In this document: in pieces, positions 36,107 to 45,919 of the stretch
Position numbering within the stretch: position 1 is the stretch's first letter
How the letters are laid out: the number at the start of each line of letters is the position of its first letter
Program-made: the position numbers and the translations under genes
Source of the DNA: Thiomicrorhabdus xiamenensis
GTDB lineage: Bacteria > Pseudomonadota > Gammaproteobacteria > Thiomicrospirales > Thiomicrospiraceae
Direction: 5' to 3'
NCBI RefSeq assembly: GCF_013282625.1
Contig: NZ_CP054020.1
Coordinates: forward strand, 992,001-1,056,000
DNA length: 64,000 nt
Notes under the pieces: model-generated
Told to the model about the DNA's origin: nothing
Databases searched by the model: none
What the model saw: only the letters and a program-made list of their open reading frames with translations

Positions 36107-36643
36107 ATGTTAAATAAGCTACCTGATTATATCGATCCCATCTATGCGGTCAAACATGATAAACATTATGTTGGACGAGTCAATATGTCGCAATTTACGC
36201 GGCTGGCAGAGCAGGTGGAATCGGCGAGTCAGGATGCAACGGTCGATATTCGGTTTTATTACGATAAAGCTCTGGGCTTTCCCGCTTTTGAACTGAATGT
36301 CGAAGCCGTACTCAATTTACAGTGCCAGCGTTCTTTGAATACGTTTGACTTTCCTGTGAAAGCTCACATGAAAGGGGTGTTTACCGAATCGATGGCGCTT
36401 GTTGAAGATTTGCCGAAAGAGGTTGAGGCGTTTGAGCTCGAGGGCGATAAAATTTCGCTGCTCGGACTGGTAGAAGAGGAACTGCTTCTATGTGTACCAA
36501 TGGTGCCGATTGATGAAAGCAGTGAAATGGCTTACCAGAATGCCGACGATGACGGTCAAATAGAAGATTCAACCAACGGCTCTGAAGAGCCGAAGTCCGA
36601 GAAGCAGAACCCGTTTGCGGTTTTGCAAGGACTGAAAAAGTAA
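36107..36643 (+). CDS. yceD: YceD/DUF177 protein
   Basis: A 178-aa protein of the DUF177 family, linked to 23S rRNA accumulation. It has the LNVEAVLNLQCQRSLNTFDFPV segment with the conserved Cys, and an acidic LGLVEEELLLCVPMVP C-terminal block. It directly precedes rpmF (21 bp), the universal context of this family, so the two are cotranscribed. Confidence 0.93.
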   Translation: MLNKLPDYIDPIYAVKHDKHYVGRVNMSQFTRLAEQVESASQDATVDIRFYYDKALGFPAFELNVEAVLNLQCQRSLNTFDFPVKAHMKGVFTESMALVEDLPKEVEAFELEGDKISLLGLVEEELLLCVPMVPIDESSEMAYQNADDDGQIEDSTNGSEEPKSEKQNPFAVLQGLKK

Positions 36644-36664
36644 TTATTTATTTAGGAGATTGAC

Positions 36665-36841
36665 ATGGCTGTTCAACAAAACCGTAAAACCCCTTCTAAG
36701 CGCGGCATGCGTCGTGCTCACGATTCTCTGACTGCAACTGCGCTGACTCAGGATCCTACCACTGGTGAAGTACACCGTCGTCACCACGTTACTGCTGACG
36801 GTTACTACAAAGGTAAAAAAGTCGTTCAAGATAAGGCGTAA
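36665..36841 (+). CDS. rpmF: 50S ribosomal protein L32
   Basis: A 58-aa protein reading [20 protein letters not shown] at its start, the universal L32 opening. AGGAG precedes the ATG. It lies between yceD and plsX. Unlike zinc-binding L32 forms, it has no Cys pairs, as in other gammaproteobacteria. Confidence 0.98.
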   Translation: MAVQQNRKTPSKRGMRRAHDSLTATALTQDPTTGEVHRRHHVTADGYYKGKKVVQDKA

Positions 36842-36847
36842 TCCATC

Positions 36848-37864
36848 TTGGCTATCAATATAGCAATTGACGCTATGGGCGGTGATCACGGTTTGTCGGT
36901 CACCGTTCCCGCTTCTATCGATGCACTCGATAAATTCTCCGATATCCATATCGTTCTTGTTGGTAAACAGGATGAAATAGAGCAGCAGCTCTCCGCTTAT
37001 CAATACGATTCTTCCCGTTTAACTGTTGTTCATGCCGAGCAGGTCGTGGAAATGGACGATTTGCCGTCCAAAGCTTTGCGTAATAAACGCAAGTCTTCGA
37101 TGCGTATCGCTTTGAACCTGGTTAAAGAGGATGAGGCTCAGGCGTGTGTCAGTGCCGGGAATACCGGGGCTTTAATGGCGGTCGCCAAGTTCGTTCTGAA
37201 AACACTGCCGGATATCGACCGTCCTGCGATCTGTACCTCCATGCCGACTATGAAAGGGCATGTACATGTGCTTGATTTGGGGGCGAACGTCGGTTGTACC
37301 GGGGAGAATTTGACGCAGTTTGCCGTTATGGGGTCGGTTTTGTCTCGTGCTGTCGACAGTAATGCTGCGCCGCGAGTCGGGCTGCTAAATATCGGTGAAG
37401 AAGAGATCAAGGGCCATCAGCGGATTAAAGATGCGCATCAGCTGATTCAAAATACATCGATTAACTACATCGGTTACGTTGAAGGTGATGACATCTATAA
37501 AGGTGATACCGATGTTGTGGTCTGTGATGGTTTTGATGGCAATATTGCACTCAAATCCAGTGAGGGTGTTGCCAAAATGATCGCTTACTATCTTAAAGAA
37601 GCGTTTGGCCGCAATATCTTTACCAAGCTTGCCGGGCTGATTGCCTACCCGGTGTTGAAGTCTTTTAAAGACAAGGTTGATCCTCGCCGCTATAATGGTG
37701 CATCGCTTTTAGGATTACAAAAGATTGTGATTAAGAGCCATGGTGGTGCCGATCAATATGCTTTCTTACAAGCAATTGCCGAAGCGCGTCTGGAAGTCAG
37801 TAAAAATGTTCCGCAGCTGATTTCTGCCGAAGTTTCGCAGTTGATCCAGCAAAAAAGTTCTTAA
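36848..37864 (+). CDS. plsX: Phosphate acyltransferase PlsX
   Basis: A 338-aa enzyme that turns acyl-ACP into acyl-phosphate for phospholipid synthesis. INIAIDAMGGDHG, CVSAGNTGALMA, NVGCTGENL and DGFDGNIALKSSEG are family signatures. The start is TTG at 36848, six bases after the rpmF stop; no ATG or GTG is available before the conserved AIDAMGGD. This weak start may lower PlsX output relative to L32. Confidence 0.96.
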   Translation: MAINIAIDAMGGDHGLSVTVPASIDALDKFSDIHIVLVGKQDEIEQQLSAYQYDSSRLTVVHAEQVVEMDDLPSKALRNKRKSSMRIALNLVKEDEAQACVSAGNTGALMAVAKFVLKTLPDIDRPAICTSMPTMKGHVHVLDLGANVGCTGENLTQFAVMGSVLSRAVDSNAAPRVGLLNIGEEEIKGHQRIKDAHQLIQNTSINYIGYVEGDDIYKGDTDVVVCDGFDGNIALKSSEGVAKMIAYYLKEAFGRNIFTKLAGLIAYPVLKSFKDKVDPRRYNGASLLGLQKIVIKSHGGADQYAFLQAIAEARLEVSKNVPQLISAEVSQLIQQKSS

Positions 37865-37956
37865 TCTTCTCATGAGCAGGGCGCTTCGCTCTGCTTGTCA
37901 ATGCAAAATGGGTGACCGAAGCGCACCGCTTCGATCAATGCAAAGATGTTGAATTT

Positions 37957-38934
37957 ATGACTCAAAAAATCTATAGCCGCATCAGCGGTACAGGTGGCTA
38001 CTTACCGGAAAAAATTCTAACCAACTTCGATCTGGAAAAGATGGTCGAAACCAGTGATGAATGGATCCGTGAACGTACAGGAATTGAAGAACGCCATATT
38101 GCAGCGGATGGTCAGACAACTGCCGATTTAGGCGTTGAGGCGGCAAAATTGGCTATGGAAATGGCCGGTATCGATAAAAATTCAATCGATCTTATTATTG
38201 TTGCAACGACCACTCCGGATAAAACTTTTCCAAGTACGGCCTGTTTGATTCAACAGCGTCTTGATATTCATGGTTGCCCGGCTTTCGATCTGCAAGCGGT
38301 TTGTACCGGTTTTGTTTATGCGTTGAGTGTTGCCGACCAGTTTATTAAGACCGGTATGGCGAAGTGCGCTCTGGTTATCGGTTCGGAAACCCTGTCTCGT
38401 ATCACCAATTGGCAGGACCGTAATACTTGTGTCTTGTTCGGCGATGGCGCCGGAGCCGTTGTGCTTGAAGCTTCCGAAGAGGCAGGGATTCTTTCGACGC
38501 ATATCCATGCGGATGGTCAGTATGAAGAGTTGTTGCACGTTCCTTCCGGTCCGTCCAAGCTTCCGCAAACCGATGAAATCGCGGAAAGAACCATGTCGAT
38601 GCGCGGTAACGAGGTATTCAAGGTTGCGGTCAATACTCTGAGCAAGGTCGCTCTGGATACGCTTAAAGCGAATGACATCGAACGAGAAGATCTGGATTGG
38701 TTGGTTCCGCATCAGGCGAATATGCGTATTATCAGTGCAACGGCCAGAAAATTGAAGTTGCGGCCTGAACAAACCGTGGTTACGGTGAATAAGCATGCGA
38801 ATACATCCAGCGCGTCTATCCCGTTGGCGCTGAACGAGGCTGTTCGTGACGGTCGTATTCAGCGTGGCGAGACGCTATTGCTGGAAGCGTTCGGCGGCGG
38901 ATTTACGTGGGGATCCGCGCTGATCAAGTTTTAA
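37957..38934 (+). CDS. fabH: 3-oxoacyl-ACP synthase III
   Basis: A 325-aa condensing enzyme that starts fatty-acid synthesis from acetyl-CoA and malonyl-ACP. Catalytic Cys in LQAVCTGF (near residue 114), His in VPHQANMRI and Asn in [10 protein letters not shown] are all present. ATG 37957 gives the usual N-terminus ([19 protein letters not shown]); an ATG-free upstream extension to 37912 looks non-coding. A terminator follows, so fabD may have its own promoter. Confidence 0.96.
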   Translation: MTQKIYSRISGTGGYLPEKILTNFDLEKMVETSDEWIRERTGIEERHIAADGQTTADLGVEAAKLAMEMAGIDKNSIDLIIVATTTPDKTFPSTACLIQQRLDIHGCPAFDLQAVCTGFVYALSVADQFIKTGMAKCALVIGSETLSRITNWQDRNTCVLFGDGAGAVVLEASEEAGILSTHIHADGQYEELLHVPSGPSKLPQTDEIAERTMSMRGNEVFKVAVNTLSKVALDTLKANDIEREDLDWLVPHQANMRIISATARKLKLRPEQTVVTVNKHANTSSASIPLALNEAVRDGRIQRGETLLLEAFGGGFTWGSALIKF

Positions 38935-38942
38935 AATTATCG

Positions 38943-38970
38943 AAAACGCCTTTCAATCAGGCGTTTTTTT
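38943..38970 (+). terminator. Terminator between fabH and fabD
   Basis: AAAACGCCT and AGGCGTTTTTTT form a nine-pair hairpin with a T7 run, nine bases after the fabH stop. Confidence 0.82.
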
Positions 38971-39048
38971 ATGGCTAGGCGACGCTCTTGATTTCGTGAG
39001 GAAGATCGCTAACCATCGCTTCAAATCATATAAAGGAAACATCAGATT

Positions 39049-39972
39049 ATGAGTTACGCTTTTGTTTTTCCAGGTCAGGGTTCGCAGTCTCAAGGGATGT
39101 TGGCGGAGCTGGCGGAATCACATGCTCAGGTGAAAGAGGTCTTTGCCAGAGCATCGGAAGTTCTGGGATACGATCTTTGGGAGTTGGTGCAGAACGACGA
39201 TTCGGGCAAGTTGAACCAGACTGACGTTACTCAGCCGGCTATGCTGGCTTCCGGTATTGCTGTTCTGGAAACCCTTAAGGCGCAAAAAGACGTGGCACCG
39301 GCTTTTATGGCCGGTCACTCGCTTGGCGAATATACGGCACTGGTTGCAGCAGGTGCCATGACACTGGAGCAAGGAATTGAGCTGGTTGCCGAACGCGGTC
39401 GCTTAATGCAAAGCGCAGTTCCGGCCGGAGCAGGCGCTATGGCGGCGGTACTGGGTCTGGATGACGATGCGGTGGTCAAGGTGTGCGAATCGGTTGACGG
39501 CGTGGTTGAAGCGGTTAACTTCAATTCCCCGGGTCAGGTCGTTATCGCCGGTGAAAAGGCGGCGGTTGAAGCCGCTCAGGAAGCGGCAACCGACGCTGGA
39601 GCTTCACGCGTTGTTCCGCTTCCGGTCAGCGTGCCTTCTCATTGTTCGTTGATGAAACCGGCTGCGGAAAAACTGGCGGAAAAACTGGCGGCGATGGATT
39701 TGCAGATGCCGCAGGTGCCGGTTTTGCACAACGTTCATTTCAGCGAAGCGCAAAGCACGGATGATATCAAGGCGCTTTTGGTCAAGCAGTTGTATCAGCC
39801 GGTGCAGTGGGTGAAAACCGTTGAATCGATGAAAGCGCAAGGTGTTGAGGCTCTATACGAGTTAGGTCCGGGTAAAGTTTTGATGGGATTAAACCGTCGT
39901 ATTGACCGTCGCATGGGTATGCAGGCGGTATTTGACCAGGCAACACTGGAAAAAGCGTTGGCGACTCTATAA
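39049..39972 (+). CDS. fabD: Malonyl-CoA:ACP transacylase
   Basis: A 307-aa transacylase. VFPGQGSQSQGM, the nucleophile GHSLGEYTAL (Ser in GHSLG), an Arg in AERGRLMQ, and His in PSHCSLMKPA are present. AAAGGAAAC precedes the ATG. It supplies malonyl-ACP to FabH and FabF, whose genes flank it. Confidence 0.97.
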   Translation: MSYAFVFPGQGSQSQGMLAELAESHAQVKEVFARASEVLGYDLWELVQNDDSGKLNQTDVTQPAMLASGIAVLETLKAQKDVAPAFMAGHSLGEYTALVAAGAMTLEQGIELVAERGRLMQSAVPAGAGAMAAVLGLDDDAVVKVCESVDGVVEAVNFNSPGQVVIAGEKAAVEAAQEAATDAGASRVVPLPVSVPSHCSLMKPAAEKLAEKLAAMDLQMPQVPVLHNVHFSEAQSTDDIKALLVKQLYQPVQWVKTVESMKAQGVEALYELGPGKVLMGLNRRIDRRMGMQAVFDQATLEKALATL

Positions 39973-40017
39973 AATTGGACGCTTACAATAATCAGAGAAA
40001 AAACTCATAAAGGGTAT

Positions 40018-40764
40018 ATGAAAATGTTAACGAATAAAGTTGCATTTGTGACTGGCGCCAGCCGAGGTATCGGGAAAGCGATCGCGTTGGATTTGGCGGC
40101 TCAGGGCGCAACGGTTATCGGTACGGCAACCTCCGAATCCGGTGCTCAGGCGATTACGGACTATCTGAAAGAAGCGGGTGCGCAAGGGCGTGGTGCTTGT
40201 CTGAATGTAACGGAAGCAGAGATGATTACCGAAGTGTTGGCTCAAGTGACCAAGGAATTCGGTACTCCGACGATTCTGGTGAATAATGCCGGGATTACCC
40301 GTGATAACCTGCTGATGCGCATGAAAGACGACGAGTGGGACGATATTATCCAGACTAACTTGAACTCGGTTTACCGTATGTCCAAAGCGTGTCTGCGCGG
40401 GATGATGAAAGCCAAAGAAGGGCGTATTATCAATATCGCGTCCGTCGTCGGTGTTATGGGGAATGCCGGACAGACTAACTATGCTGCAGCTAAAGCCGGT
40501 ATTATCGGTTTCAGTAAGTCTCTAGCGCGTGAAGTCGGTGCCCGAAATATTACGGTTAATACCGTTGCTCCAGGCTTTATCGATACCGATATGACGCGTG
40601 CACTTCCTGAAGAACAGCGCGACTCCCTGACTAGCCAGATCCCTCTGAACCGTCTGGGGCAGCCGGAGGACATTGCACAAACTGTTACCTTCCTGGCTGG
40701 AAACGGTGGGGCCTATATTACCGGTCAGACATTGAACGTTAATGGCGGGATGTACATGATCTAA
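40018..40764 (+). CDS. fabG: 3-oxoacyl-ACP reductase
   Basis: A 248-aa short-chain dehydrogenase. TGASRGIGKAIA binds NADPH, NNAGITRDNLLMRM is characteristic of FabG, and the catalytic Ser (NIASVVG) and YAAAKAG (Tyr-x3-Lys) are intact. ATG 40018 and ATG 40024 are both possible starts; an AAAGGG lies upstream. It is the reduction step of the elongation cycle. Confidence 0.96.
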   Translation: MKMLTNKVAFVTGASRGIGKAIALDLAAQGATVIGTATSESGAQAITDYLKEAGAQGRGACLNVTEAEMITEVLAQVTKEFGTPTILVNNAGITRDNLLMRMKDDEWDDIIQTNLNSVYRMSKACLRGMMKAKEGRIINIASVVGVMGNAGQTNYAAAKAGIIGFSKSLAREVGARNITVNTVAPGFIDTDMTRALPEEQRDSLTSQIPLNRLGQPEDIAQTVTFLAGNGGAYITGQTLNVNGGMYMI

Positions 40765-40915
40765 GCCTTTTATAAATCAGAAGGCCAAATAATAACTAAT
40801 CGCTTATAAATGTTTTTAGAGGAGAAAAAAGGCGAAAGTGCTTGAAAATCCGCAAACATAAAGCGAAAATACCCCAACTAAATTTTTTATATAACCATAA
40901 TTGGAGAATTTCCAA

Positions 40916-41149
40916 ATGAGCGATATTGCAGAACGCGTTAAGAAAATTGTTGTTGAGCAGCTAGGTGTTGAAGAAGATCAGGTTACTGCTGATGCTTCTT
41001 TCGTTGATGATCTAGGAGCTGACTCTCTAGATACAGTTGAACTAGTAATGGCTCTTGAAGAAGAATTTGACTGCGAAATCCCAGACGAAGAAGCAGAAAA
41101 AATCTCTACACTAGCTCAAGCAGTTGCTTACGTAGAAGCAAACCTATAA
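40916..41149 (+). CDS. acpP: Acyl carrier protein
   Basis: A 77-aa acidic protein. [18 protein letters not shown] contains the Ser that receives phosphopantetheine (DSL). ATG 40916 gives the standard MSDIAERV start, with GGAGAA about 10 bases upstream. A 150-bp spacer from fabG may carry an extra promoter, because ACP is needed in large amounts, and a strong terminator follows. Confidence 0.98.
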   Translation: MSDIAERVKKIVVEQLGVEEDQVTADASFVDDLGADSLDTVELVMALEEEFDCEIPDEEAEKISTLAQAVAYVEANL

Positions 41150-41171
41150 TCGCTTGGTTACAAACGATTGC

Positions 41172-41201
41172 AAAAAAAGCCGTTTTTATGCGGCTTTTTT
41201 T
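41172..41201 (+). terminator. Terminator after acpP
   Basis: AAAAAAAGCCG and CGGCTTTTTTT form an 11-pair stem with an eight-base loop and a T7 run, about 20 bases after acpP. Confidence 0.9.
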
Positions 41202-41273
41202 GTATCTGGACTTTAGTGCCAACAGCCAATAAAATCACATCATTTTCGTGGACTCAGTAAAGAGGATCTCATT

Positions 41274-42512
41274 TTGACAAAGCGTCGTGTAGTCATAACC
41301 GGTCTAGGCGTACTATCCGCTGTAGGGCTGGATGTGGAAGAGAACTGGACTAATCTTTTAGCGGGTAAGAGCGGAATCGAACCGATTACCAAGTTTGATA
41401 CCTCTCCGTTTTCGGTGACCTTTGGTGGGGAGCTGAAAGGTTTTGATGTCAAAGAGTACATCGCGCCGAAAGAAGCCAAAAAGATGGATCCTTTTATCCA
41501 TTACGGTATTGCAGCCGGTGCACAGGCTATCAAGGACTCCGGTCTGGAAGTGACCGAAGAGAATGCGCCGCGTATCGGCGTTTCGATCGGTTCGGGGATC
41601 GGCGGTATCGGTTCAATCGAAACGCAGCACGGTACTTATCAGAAATCCGGCCCGCGTCGCGTATCTCCTTTCTTTGTACCAAGCTCCATTGTCAACATGG
41701 TTTCCGGTAACTTGTCGATTATGTTCGGCTTGCAAGGTCCGAATATGGCGATTGCCACGGCTTGTGCGACCGGTACGCACAGCATCGGTGATGCCGCGCG
41801 TATGATTCAGTACGGCGATGCCGATGTGATGGTTGCCGGTGGTGCCGAATATGCAACAACCGAGCTTGGGTTGGCTGGATTTGCTGCGGCGAGAGCCTTG
41901 TCCACGCGTAATGACGATCCGCAGGCGGCTTCGCGTCCATGGGATAAGGATCGTGACGGCTTTGTATTGAGTGACGGTGCGGCGGCAGTGGTACTTGAAG
42001 AGTATGAACATGCCAAAGCGCGTGGAGCCAAAATCTATGCTGAAGTGCTCGGTTTCGGTATGAGTGGAGACGCTTACCATATGACTTTGCCAGCAGCAGG
42101 TGGTGCCGGTGCGGCTCGCTGCATGCATACTGCTTTGCATAATGCAGGAGTCAATCCAGAGCAGATCAACTACATTAATGCACATGGTACTTCGACGCCG
42201 GCAGGTGATCTGTGTGAAACCAGTGCCGTCAAATCGGTTTTCGGTGATCATGCGTACAATCTCTGCATGAGTTCTACCAAATCGATGACCGGACACGCTT
42301 TGGGGGCTGCCGGTGCGATGGAAGCGGTCTTTACCGCTTTGGCGATCAAAGAGCAGAAGCTTCCGCCGACGATCAATCTGGATAACCCGCAGGAAGGTTG
42401 TGACCTGGATTACGTAGCCAATGAAGCGCGTGACGCCAAAATTGATGTTGCGCTGTCAAACTCTTTCGGTTTCGGTGGTACCAATGCAACCATCGTGCTA
42501 GGAAAAGTCTAA
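41274..42512 (+). CDS. fabF: 3-oxoacyl-ACP synthase II
   Basis: A 412-aa condensing enzyme for elongation. Catalytic Cys in [10 protein letters not shown] (near residue 163), His in [11 protein letters not shown] and His in TGHALGAAG are intact, and [10 protein letters not shown] closes the fold. The start is TTG at 41274 with AGAGGA about 9 bases upstream; the next ATG is far inside the domain, so this weak start is real. Confidence 0.97.
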   Translation: MTKRRVVITGLGVLSAVGLDVEENWTNLLAGKSGIEPITKFDTSPFSVTFGGELKGFDVKEYIAPKEAKKMDPFIHYGIAAGAQAIKDSGLEVTEENAPRIGVSIGSGIGGIGSIETQHGTYQKSGPRRVSPFFVPSSIVNMVSGNLSIMFGLQGPNMAIATACATGTHSIGDAARMIQYGDADVMVAGGAEYATTELGLAGFAAARALSTRNDDPQAASRPWDKDRDGFVLSDGAAAVVLEEYEHAKARGAKIYAEVLGFGMSGDAYHMTLPAAGGAGAARCMHTALHNAGVNPEQINYINAHGTSTPAGDLCETSAVKSVFGDHAYNLCMSSTKSMTGHALGAAGAMEAVFTALAIKEQKLPPTINLDNPQEGCDLDYVANEARDAKIDVALSNSFGFGGTNATIVLGKV

Positions 42513-42542
42513 GCGTTTTGCTTTTTTAAGACACTTAAGTTT

Positions 42543-43991
42543 ATGACGAAACTTTATACTCAGGCTGTGGTTGCACGGCCTGTTTTTTTCTCTGAAGTCC
42601 AAAAACTCGATCTGGCGGCGTTGCACAGGGTGAATCCGCAACGCTATCCGTTTTTGCTGGAAAGTGTTGCCAAAGGCTCTCTGGGGCGTTACTCGGTGTT
42701 GATGGCTTTGCCGGGCGATTCGCTGCAGCTTGACTCGCCGCACAATGCGCAGGAGTTTACCACTCAGGCGCAACAGGTACTGGTGACAACCGCACAGAAC
42801 GAAATCCAGTTGGAACTGATGCTCGCGGAGGATGAGACACTTGACCGGGCACGACTACAAAGTGAAGCCGAAGCTTTGCCGTTCAAGGGCGGGTGGTTTG
42901 CCTATTTCAGTTATGACTATGCTCAGGTTGTCGAGCCGGTATTAAAGCTTCCGGCATCGGAATTCCCGCTGGCGAATCTGACCCGTTGCCATGGAGCGCT
43001 GATTCTCGATCATGAGAAAGAAAGCGTCTGGCTTATCGTCGAAAAAACGCATCAATCAGAAATGTCTTCGATGCTTGAGGACATTCAAGCCGTACTTCGA
43101 GCGGCAAATGCGATTTCCAGCGAAGTGTCCTTAAGCCATCTTCAGGAAGAAGCGGAAAAGAAATATCTGGATGGCGTTGCACAGGTTAAAGAATATATTC
43201 TTGCCGGTGATGTTTTTCAGGTCAATCTGTCCCGTCAGTGGCAGGCGTCGTTGGCGGAAAATCAGGATTATCTTCAGGTCTATCAGGCATTGCGGGTCAA
43301 TAACCCGGCGCCTTTTGCTGCCTTGGCCTGTCTGAAAGATCAGGACGGTCAGCCGTGGCAGATCATCAGTTCATCGCCGGAGCGTTTGGTTAAATATGAC
43401 GGCGAATGGGTGGATACGCGACCGATTGCCGGAACCCGCCGCCGCAGCGATGATGATGCCGCGGATCGAGCTCTAATGGACGAGCTGATTGCCCATCCGA
43501 AAGAACGTGCCGAACATATTATGCTGATCGATCTGGAACGCAACGATCTGGGACGAATCTGTCAACCGGGTAGCGTTGAAGTCAATGAGCTGATGGTGAT
43601 CGAATCCTACGAACATGTTCACCATATCGTTTCCAATGTCCGTGGCCGGCTGCGTGACGGTTTCTCTCCTTTGGATATCGTACATGCGCTGTTTCCGGGC
43701 GGAACCATTACCGGGTGCCCGAAGGTGCGCTGCATGGAAATTATCGCCGAATTGGAGCAGATGCCGCGCGAGGCTTATACCGGTTCGCTGGGGTACATCA
43801 ATCTGGACGGGACACTGGACCTGAATATTTTGATTCGTACTCTGATTCAAAGCGAGCGTGAAGGGCTTCAGCAGATCCAGTTCCGCGCCGGAGCCGGTAT
43901 CGTCGCTGATTCGCAACCGGATCTGGAGCTTACCGAAACGCGGCATAAGGCGCGCGGACTTCTGCGCGCTTTTGGTCAGAGCGATGCTTAG
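42543..43991 (+). CDS. pabB: Aminodeoxychorismate synthase component I (PabB-type)
   Basis: A 482-aa chorismate-utilising enzyme. The C-terminal half carries LAGDVFQVNLSR, SSSPERLVKYDG, DTRPIAGTRRR (near residue 293), IDLERNDLGR, FPGGTITGCPKVR and YTGSLGYINLDG. E. coli PabB has Lys in the PIKGT motif while anthranilate synthase TrpE has Ala; here it is PIAGT. The neighbour pabC favours PabB, but the motif leaves TrpE-like activity open. No glutaminase (pabA) gene is nearby. Confidence 0.83.
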   Translation: MTKLYTQAVVARPVFFSEVQKLDLAALHRVNPQRYPFLLESVAKGSLGRYSVLMALPGDSLQLDSPHNAQEFTTQAQQVLVTTAQNEIQLELMLAEDETLDRARLQSEAEALPFKGGWFAYFSYDYAQVVEPVLKLPASEFPLANLTRCHGALILDHEKESVWLIVEKTHQSEMSSMLEDIQAVLRAANAISSEVSLSHLQEEAEKKYLDGVAQVKEYILAGDVFQVNLSRQWQASLAENQDYLQVYQALRVNNPAPFAALACLKDQDGQPWQIISSSPERLVKYDGEWVDTRPIAGTRRRSDDDAADRALMDELIAHPKERAEHIMLIDLERNDLGRICQPGSVEVNELMVIESYEHVHHIVSNVRGRLRDGFSPLDIVHALFPGGTITGCPKVRCMEIIAELEQMPREAYTGSLGYINLDGTLDLNILIRTLIQSEREGLQQIQFRAGAGIVADSQPDLELTETRHKARGLLRAFGQSDA

Positions 43992-44000
43992 GGCGGGTGG

Positions 44001-44867
44001 ATGAGTTTGCCAAGATGCTGGATTAACGGCGAAGAGAACGATCGAATCAGCGCATATGATCGCGGTCTGAGTTACGGTGACGGTTTTTTTTCCACTATGC
44101 TGGTGCAATCCGGGCAGCTCATGAACTGGTCGAGCCATTACCAGCGTATTGAAGAGAGTTGTCGACGATTGGGTTTTGCAGCGCTTTCCGAGGCGAGGTG
44201 TCTGGAGGAATTATCGGCTACCTTTGCTTGTTTGAGTCAGGAGCAGAAACAGCAGGCACTGGTGGCTAAAATCATTTTTACCCGCGGTGAAGGCGGTCGA
44301 GGCTATCAACCTCCGCCAACGATGCATGGCAGTTTGATTATTCAGTGGTCGCCAGCGCCGACAGCCGATACGGCGGCATTGCAATTACATCTTTGTCAGA
44401 CGTCGGCCGGCAGTAATCGTTCTCTGGCGGGAATGAAACATCTTAACCGTCTGGAAAATGTTCTGGCCCGTCATGAGCTGATGCGTAACGACTGGCAGGA
44501 AGGGGTGATGTGTACCGATAGTGGAGAGGTTGTCAGTGCAACTCAGGCAAATTTGTATCTGATAAGCGCCCAAAAGGTGACTACGCCAAGACTCGATCTT
44601 AGTGGTGTGGCCGGAACGGTGCGTAACGCCTTGCCGGAAATGCTGGCGAGTCACGGCTGGCAGTGGGAAGAAAGAAATATGCAGTTGAGAGATCTGCTCA
44701 GTGCCGAAGAGGTGTTTTTAAGCAATGCCGTGCGCGGCATTATGCCTGTGTCGGCTTTTGTTGCTTCTCGCGATGAAGTCAAATCCTACGCTTGCGAAAA
44801 GGGCGCCTGGCTGGCGGCAGCTTGGCAGCAGTATCAGACGGATTTGTCTGTAAATTTGAATCGATAA
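44001..44867 (+). CDS. pabC: Aminodeoxychorismate lyase
   Basis: A 288-aa fold-type IV PLP enzyme that releases p-aminobenzoate for folate. SAYDRGLSYGDGFF, the PLP-binding Lys in AGMKHLNRLENVLA, and LFLSNAVRGIMPV match PabC. It lies 9 bp after pabB and 4 bp before mltG, all in one operon. The pabC-mltG-tmk order is the gammaproteobacterial standard. Confidence 0.93.
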   Translation: MSLPRCWINGEENDRISAYDRGLSYGDGFFSTMLVQSGQLMNWSSHYQRIEESCRRLGFAALSEARCLEELSATFACLSQEQKQQALVAKIIFTRGEGGRGYQPPPTMHGSLIIQWSPAPTADTAALQLHLCQTSAGSNRSLAGMKHLNRLENVLARHELMRNDWQEGVMCTDSGEVVSATQANLYLISAQKVTTPRLDLSGVAGTVRNALPEMLASHGWQWEERNMQLRDLLSAEEVFLSNAVRGIMPVSAFVASRDEVKSYACEKGAWLAAAWQQYQTDLSVNLNR

Positions 44868-44871
44868 ATGG

Positions 44872-45912
44872 ATGTTGAGAGTAAATTCTGTGCGTAAATT
44901 TCTAGTCTGGGGGATTTTGATATTATTGTTTATCGTGAGTAGCGTTGCCTGGATTAATTGGCAGGACTTTAAACAGCGTCCGATCTCCGCACAGAACGAA
45001 ACCCTGATTTTACAGGTCAAAAAAGGCTCGAACGCGACGCAGATTGCGCACCAGCTGCATCGACATGGTTTTATGAGCCATCCGCAATGGTTTGTCTGGT
45101 ATCTGCGTTTTCTGGATAAACATCACCGTTTGAAGGCGGGAGAATTTGCCATTCAGCCGTCTTTTACCGTAGATGAACTGATTGACGTTTTGATTAAGGG
45201 CGAGAGCGTCAGTTATCCGGCGACCATCATTGCCGGTCAGACATTTAAACAGACTTTAGAGCAGTTGCAGGCGCTGGATAAATTAAAAAAAGAGCTCGAT
45301 TTGACGGATGTTGCAGCCCTGCAAACGACCTTGGGTATCGAAGGCAAGATCGATCCGAAGTATCCTTATGCCAATCTGGAAGGGCATTTCCTTCCGGAAA
45401 CCTATTATTATCAATCCGGCGACAGCGATAAAACGATTTTGCTTCGAGCCAAGCAGGCGATGGATCAGGTGCTGCAGGAGGCATGGCAGTCAAGACAGAA
45501 AAATCTGCCGCTTAAGAGCCCTGAAGAGGCCTTGATTCTGGCTTCGATTGTTGAAAAAGAGACCGGTTATGCTCCGGAACGCTCGGAAATCGCCGGGGTA
45601 TTCGTGAATCGGCTGCGCAAAAATATGCGTCTACAAACCGATCCGACGGTGATATACGGTATCGGTGCAGGGTATGATGGCAATATTCGTAAACGGGATC
45701 TGAATCGTAAAACCGTTTATAACACTTATCAAATCGACGGGTTGCCGCCGACGCCGATTGCCATGCCTTCGAGCGAAGCGATTCAGGCGGTGATGCAGCC
45801 GAAAGAGACCCGAGCGTTGTATTTTGTTGCCAAGGGCGGTGGTCAGCATGAATTCTCCAATACGCTGCTGGAACATAACCGCGCGGTCCGTAAATATATT
45901 TTGAACAAGTAG
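44872..45912 (+). CDS. mltG: Endolytic murein transglycosylase
   Basis: A 346-aa inner-membrane protein (YceG). One N-terminal helix (about residues 10-28) is followed by a LysM-like region and the catalytic domain with ASIVEKETGYAPER (catalytic Glu near residue 228), NRLRKNMRLQTDPTVIYG and YNTYQIDGLPPTPIAMP. It cuts nascent glycan strands to set their length. ATG 44872 sits four bases after the pabC stop. Confidence 0.95.
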   Translation: MLRVNSVRKFLVWGILILLFIVSSVAWINWQDFKQRPISAQNETLILQVKKGSNATQIAHQLHRHGFMSHPQWFVWYLRFLDKHHRLKAGEFAIQPSFTVDELIDVLIKGESVSYPATIIAGQTFKQTLEQLQALDKLKKELDLTDVAALQTTLGIEGKIDPKYPYANLEGHFLPETYYYQSGDSDKTILLRAKQAMDQVLQEAWQSRQKNLPLKSPEEALILASIVEKETGYAPERSEIAGVFVNRLRKNMRLQTDPTVIYGIGAGYDGNIRKRDLNRKTVYNTYQIDGLPPTPIAMPSSEAIQAVMQPKETRALYFVAKGGGQHEFSNTLLEHNRAVRKYILNK

Positions 45913-45919
45913 AGTTTAG

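Noticed and set aside
41613-42296. 227-codon minus-strand frame within fabF
   Set aside because: It is an antisense shadow of a highly conserved gene with strong codon bias and has no features of its own.
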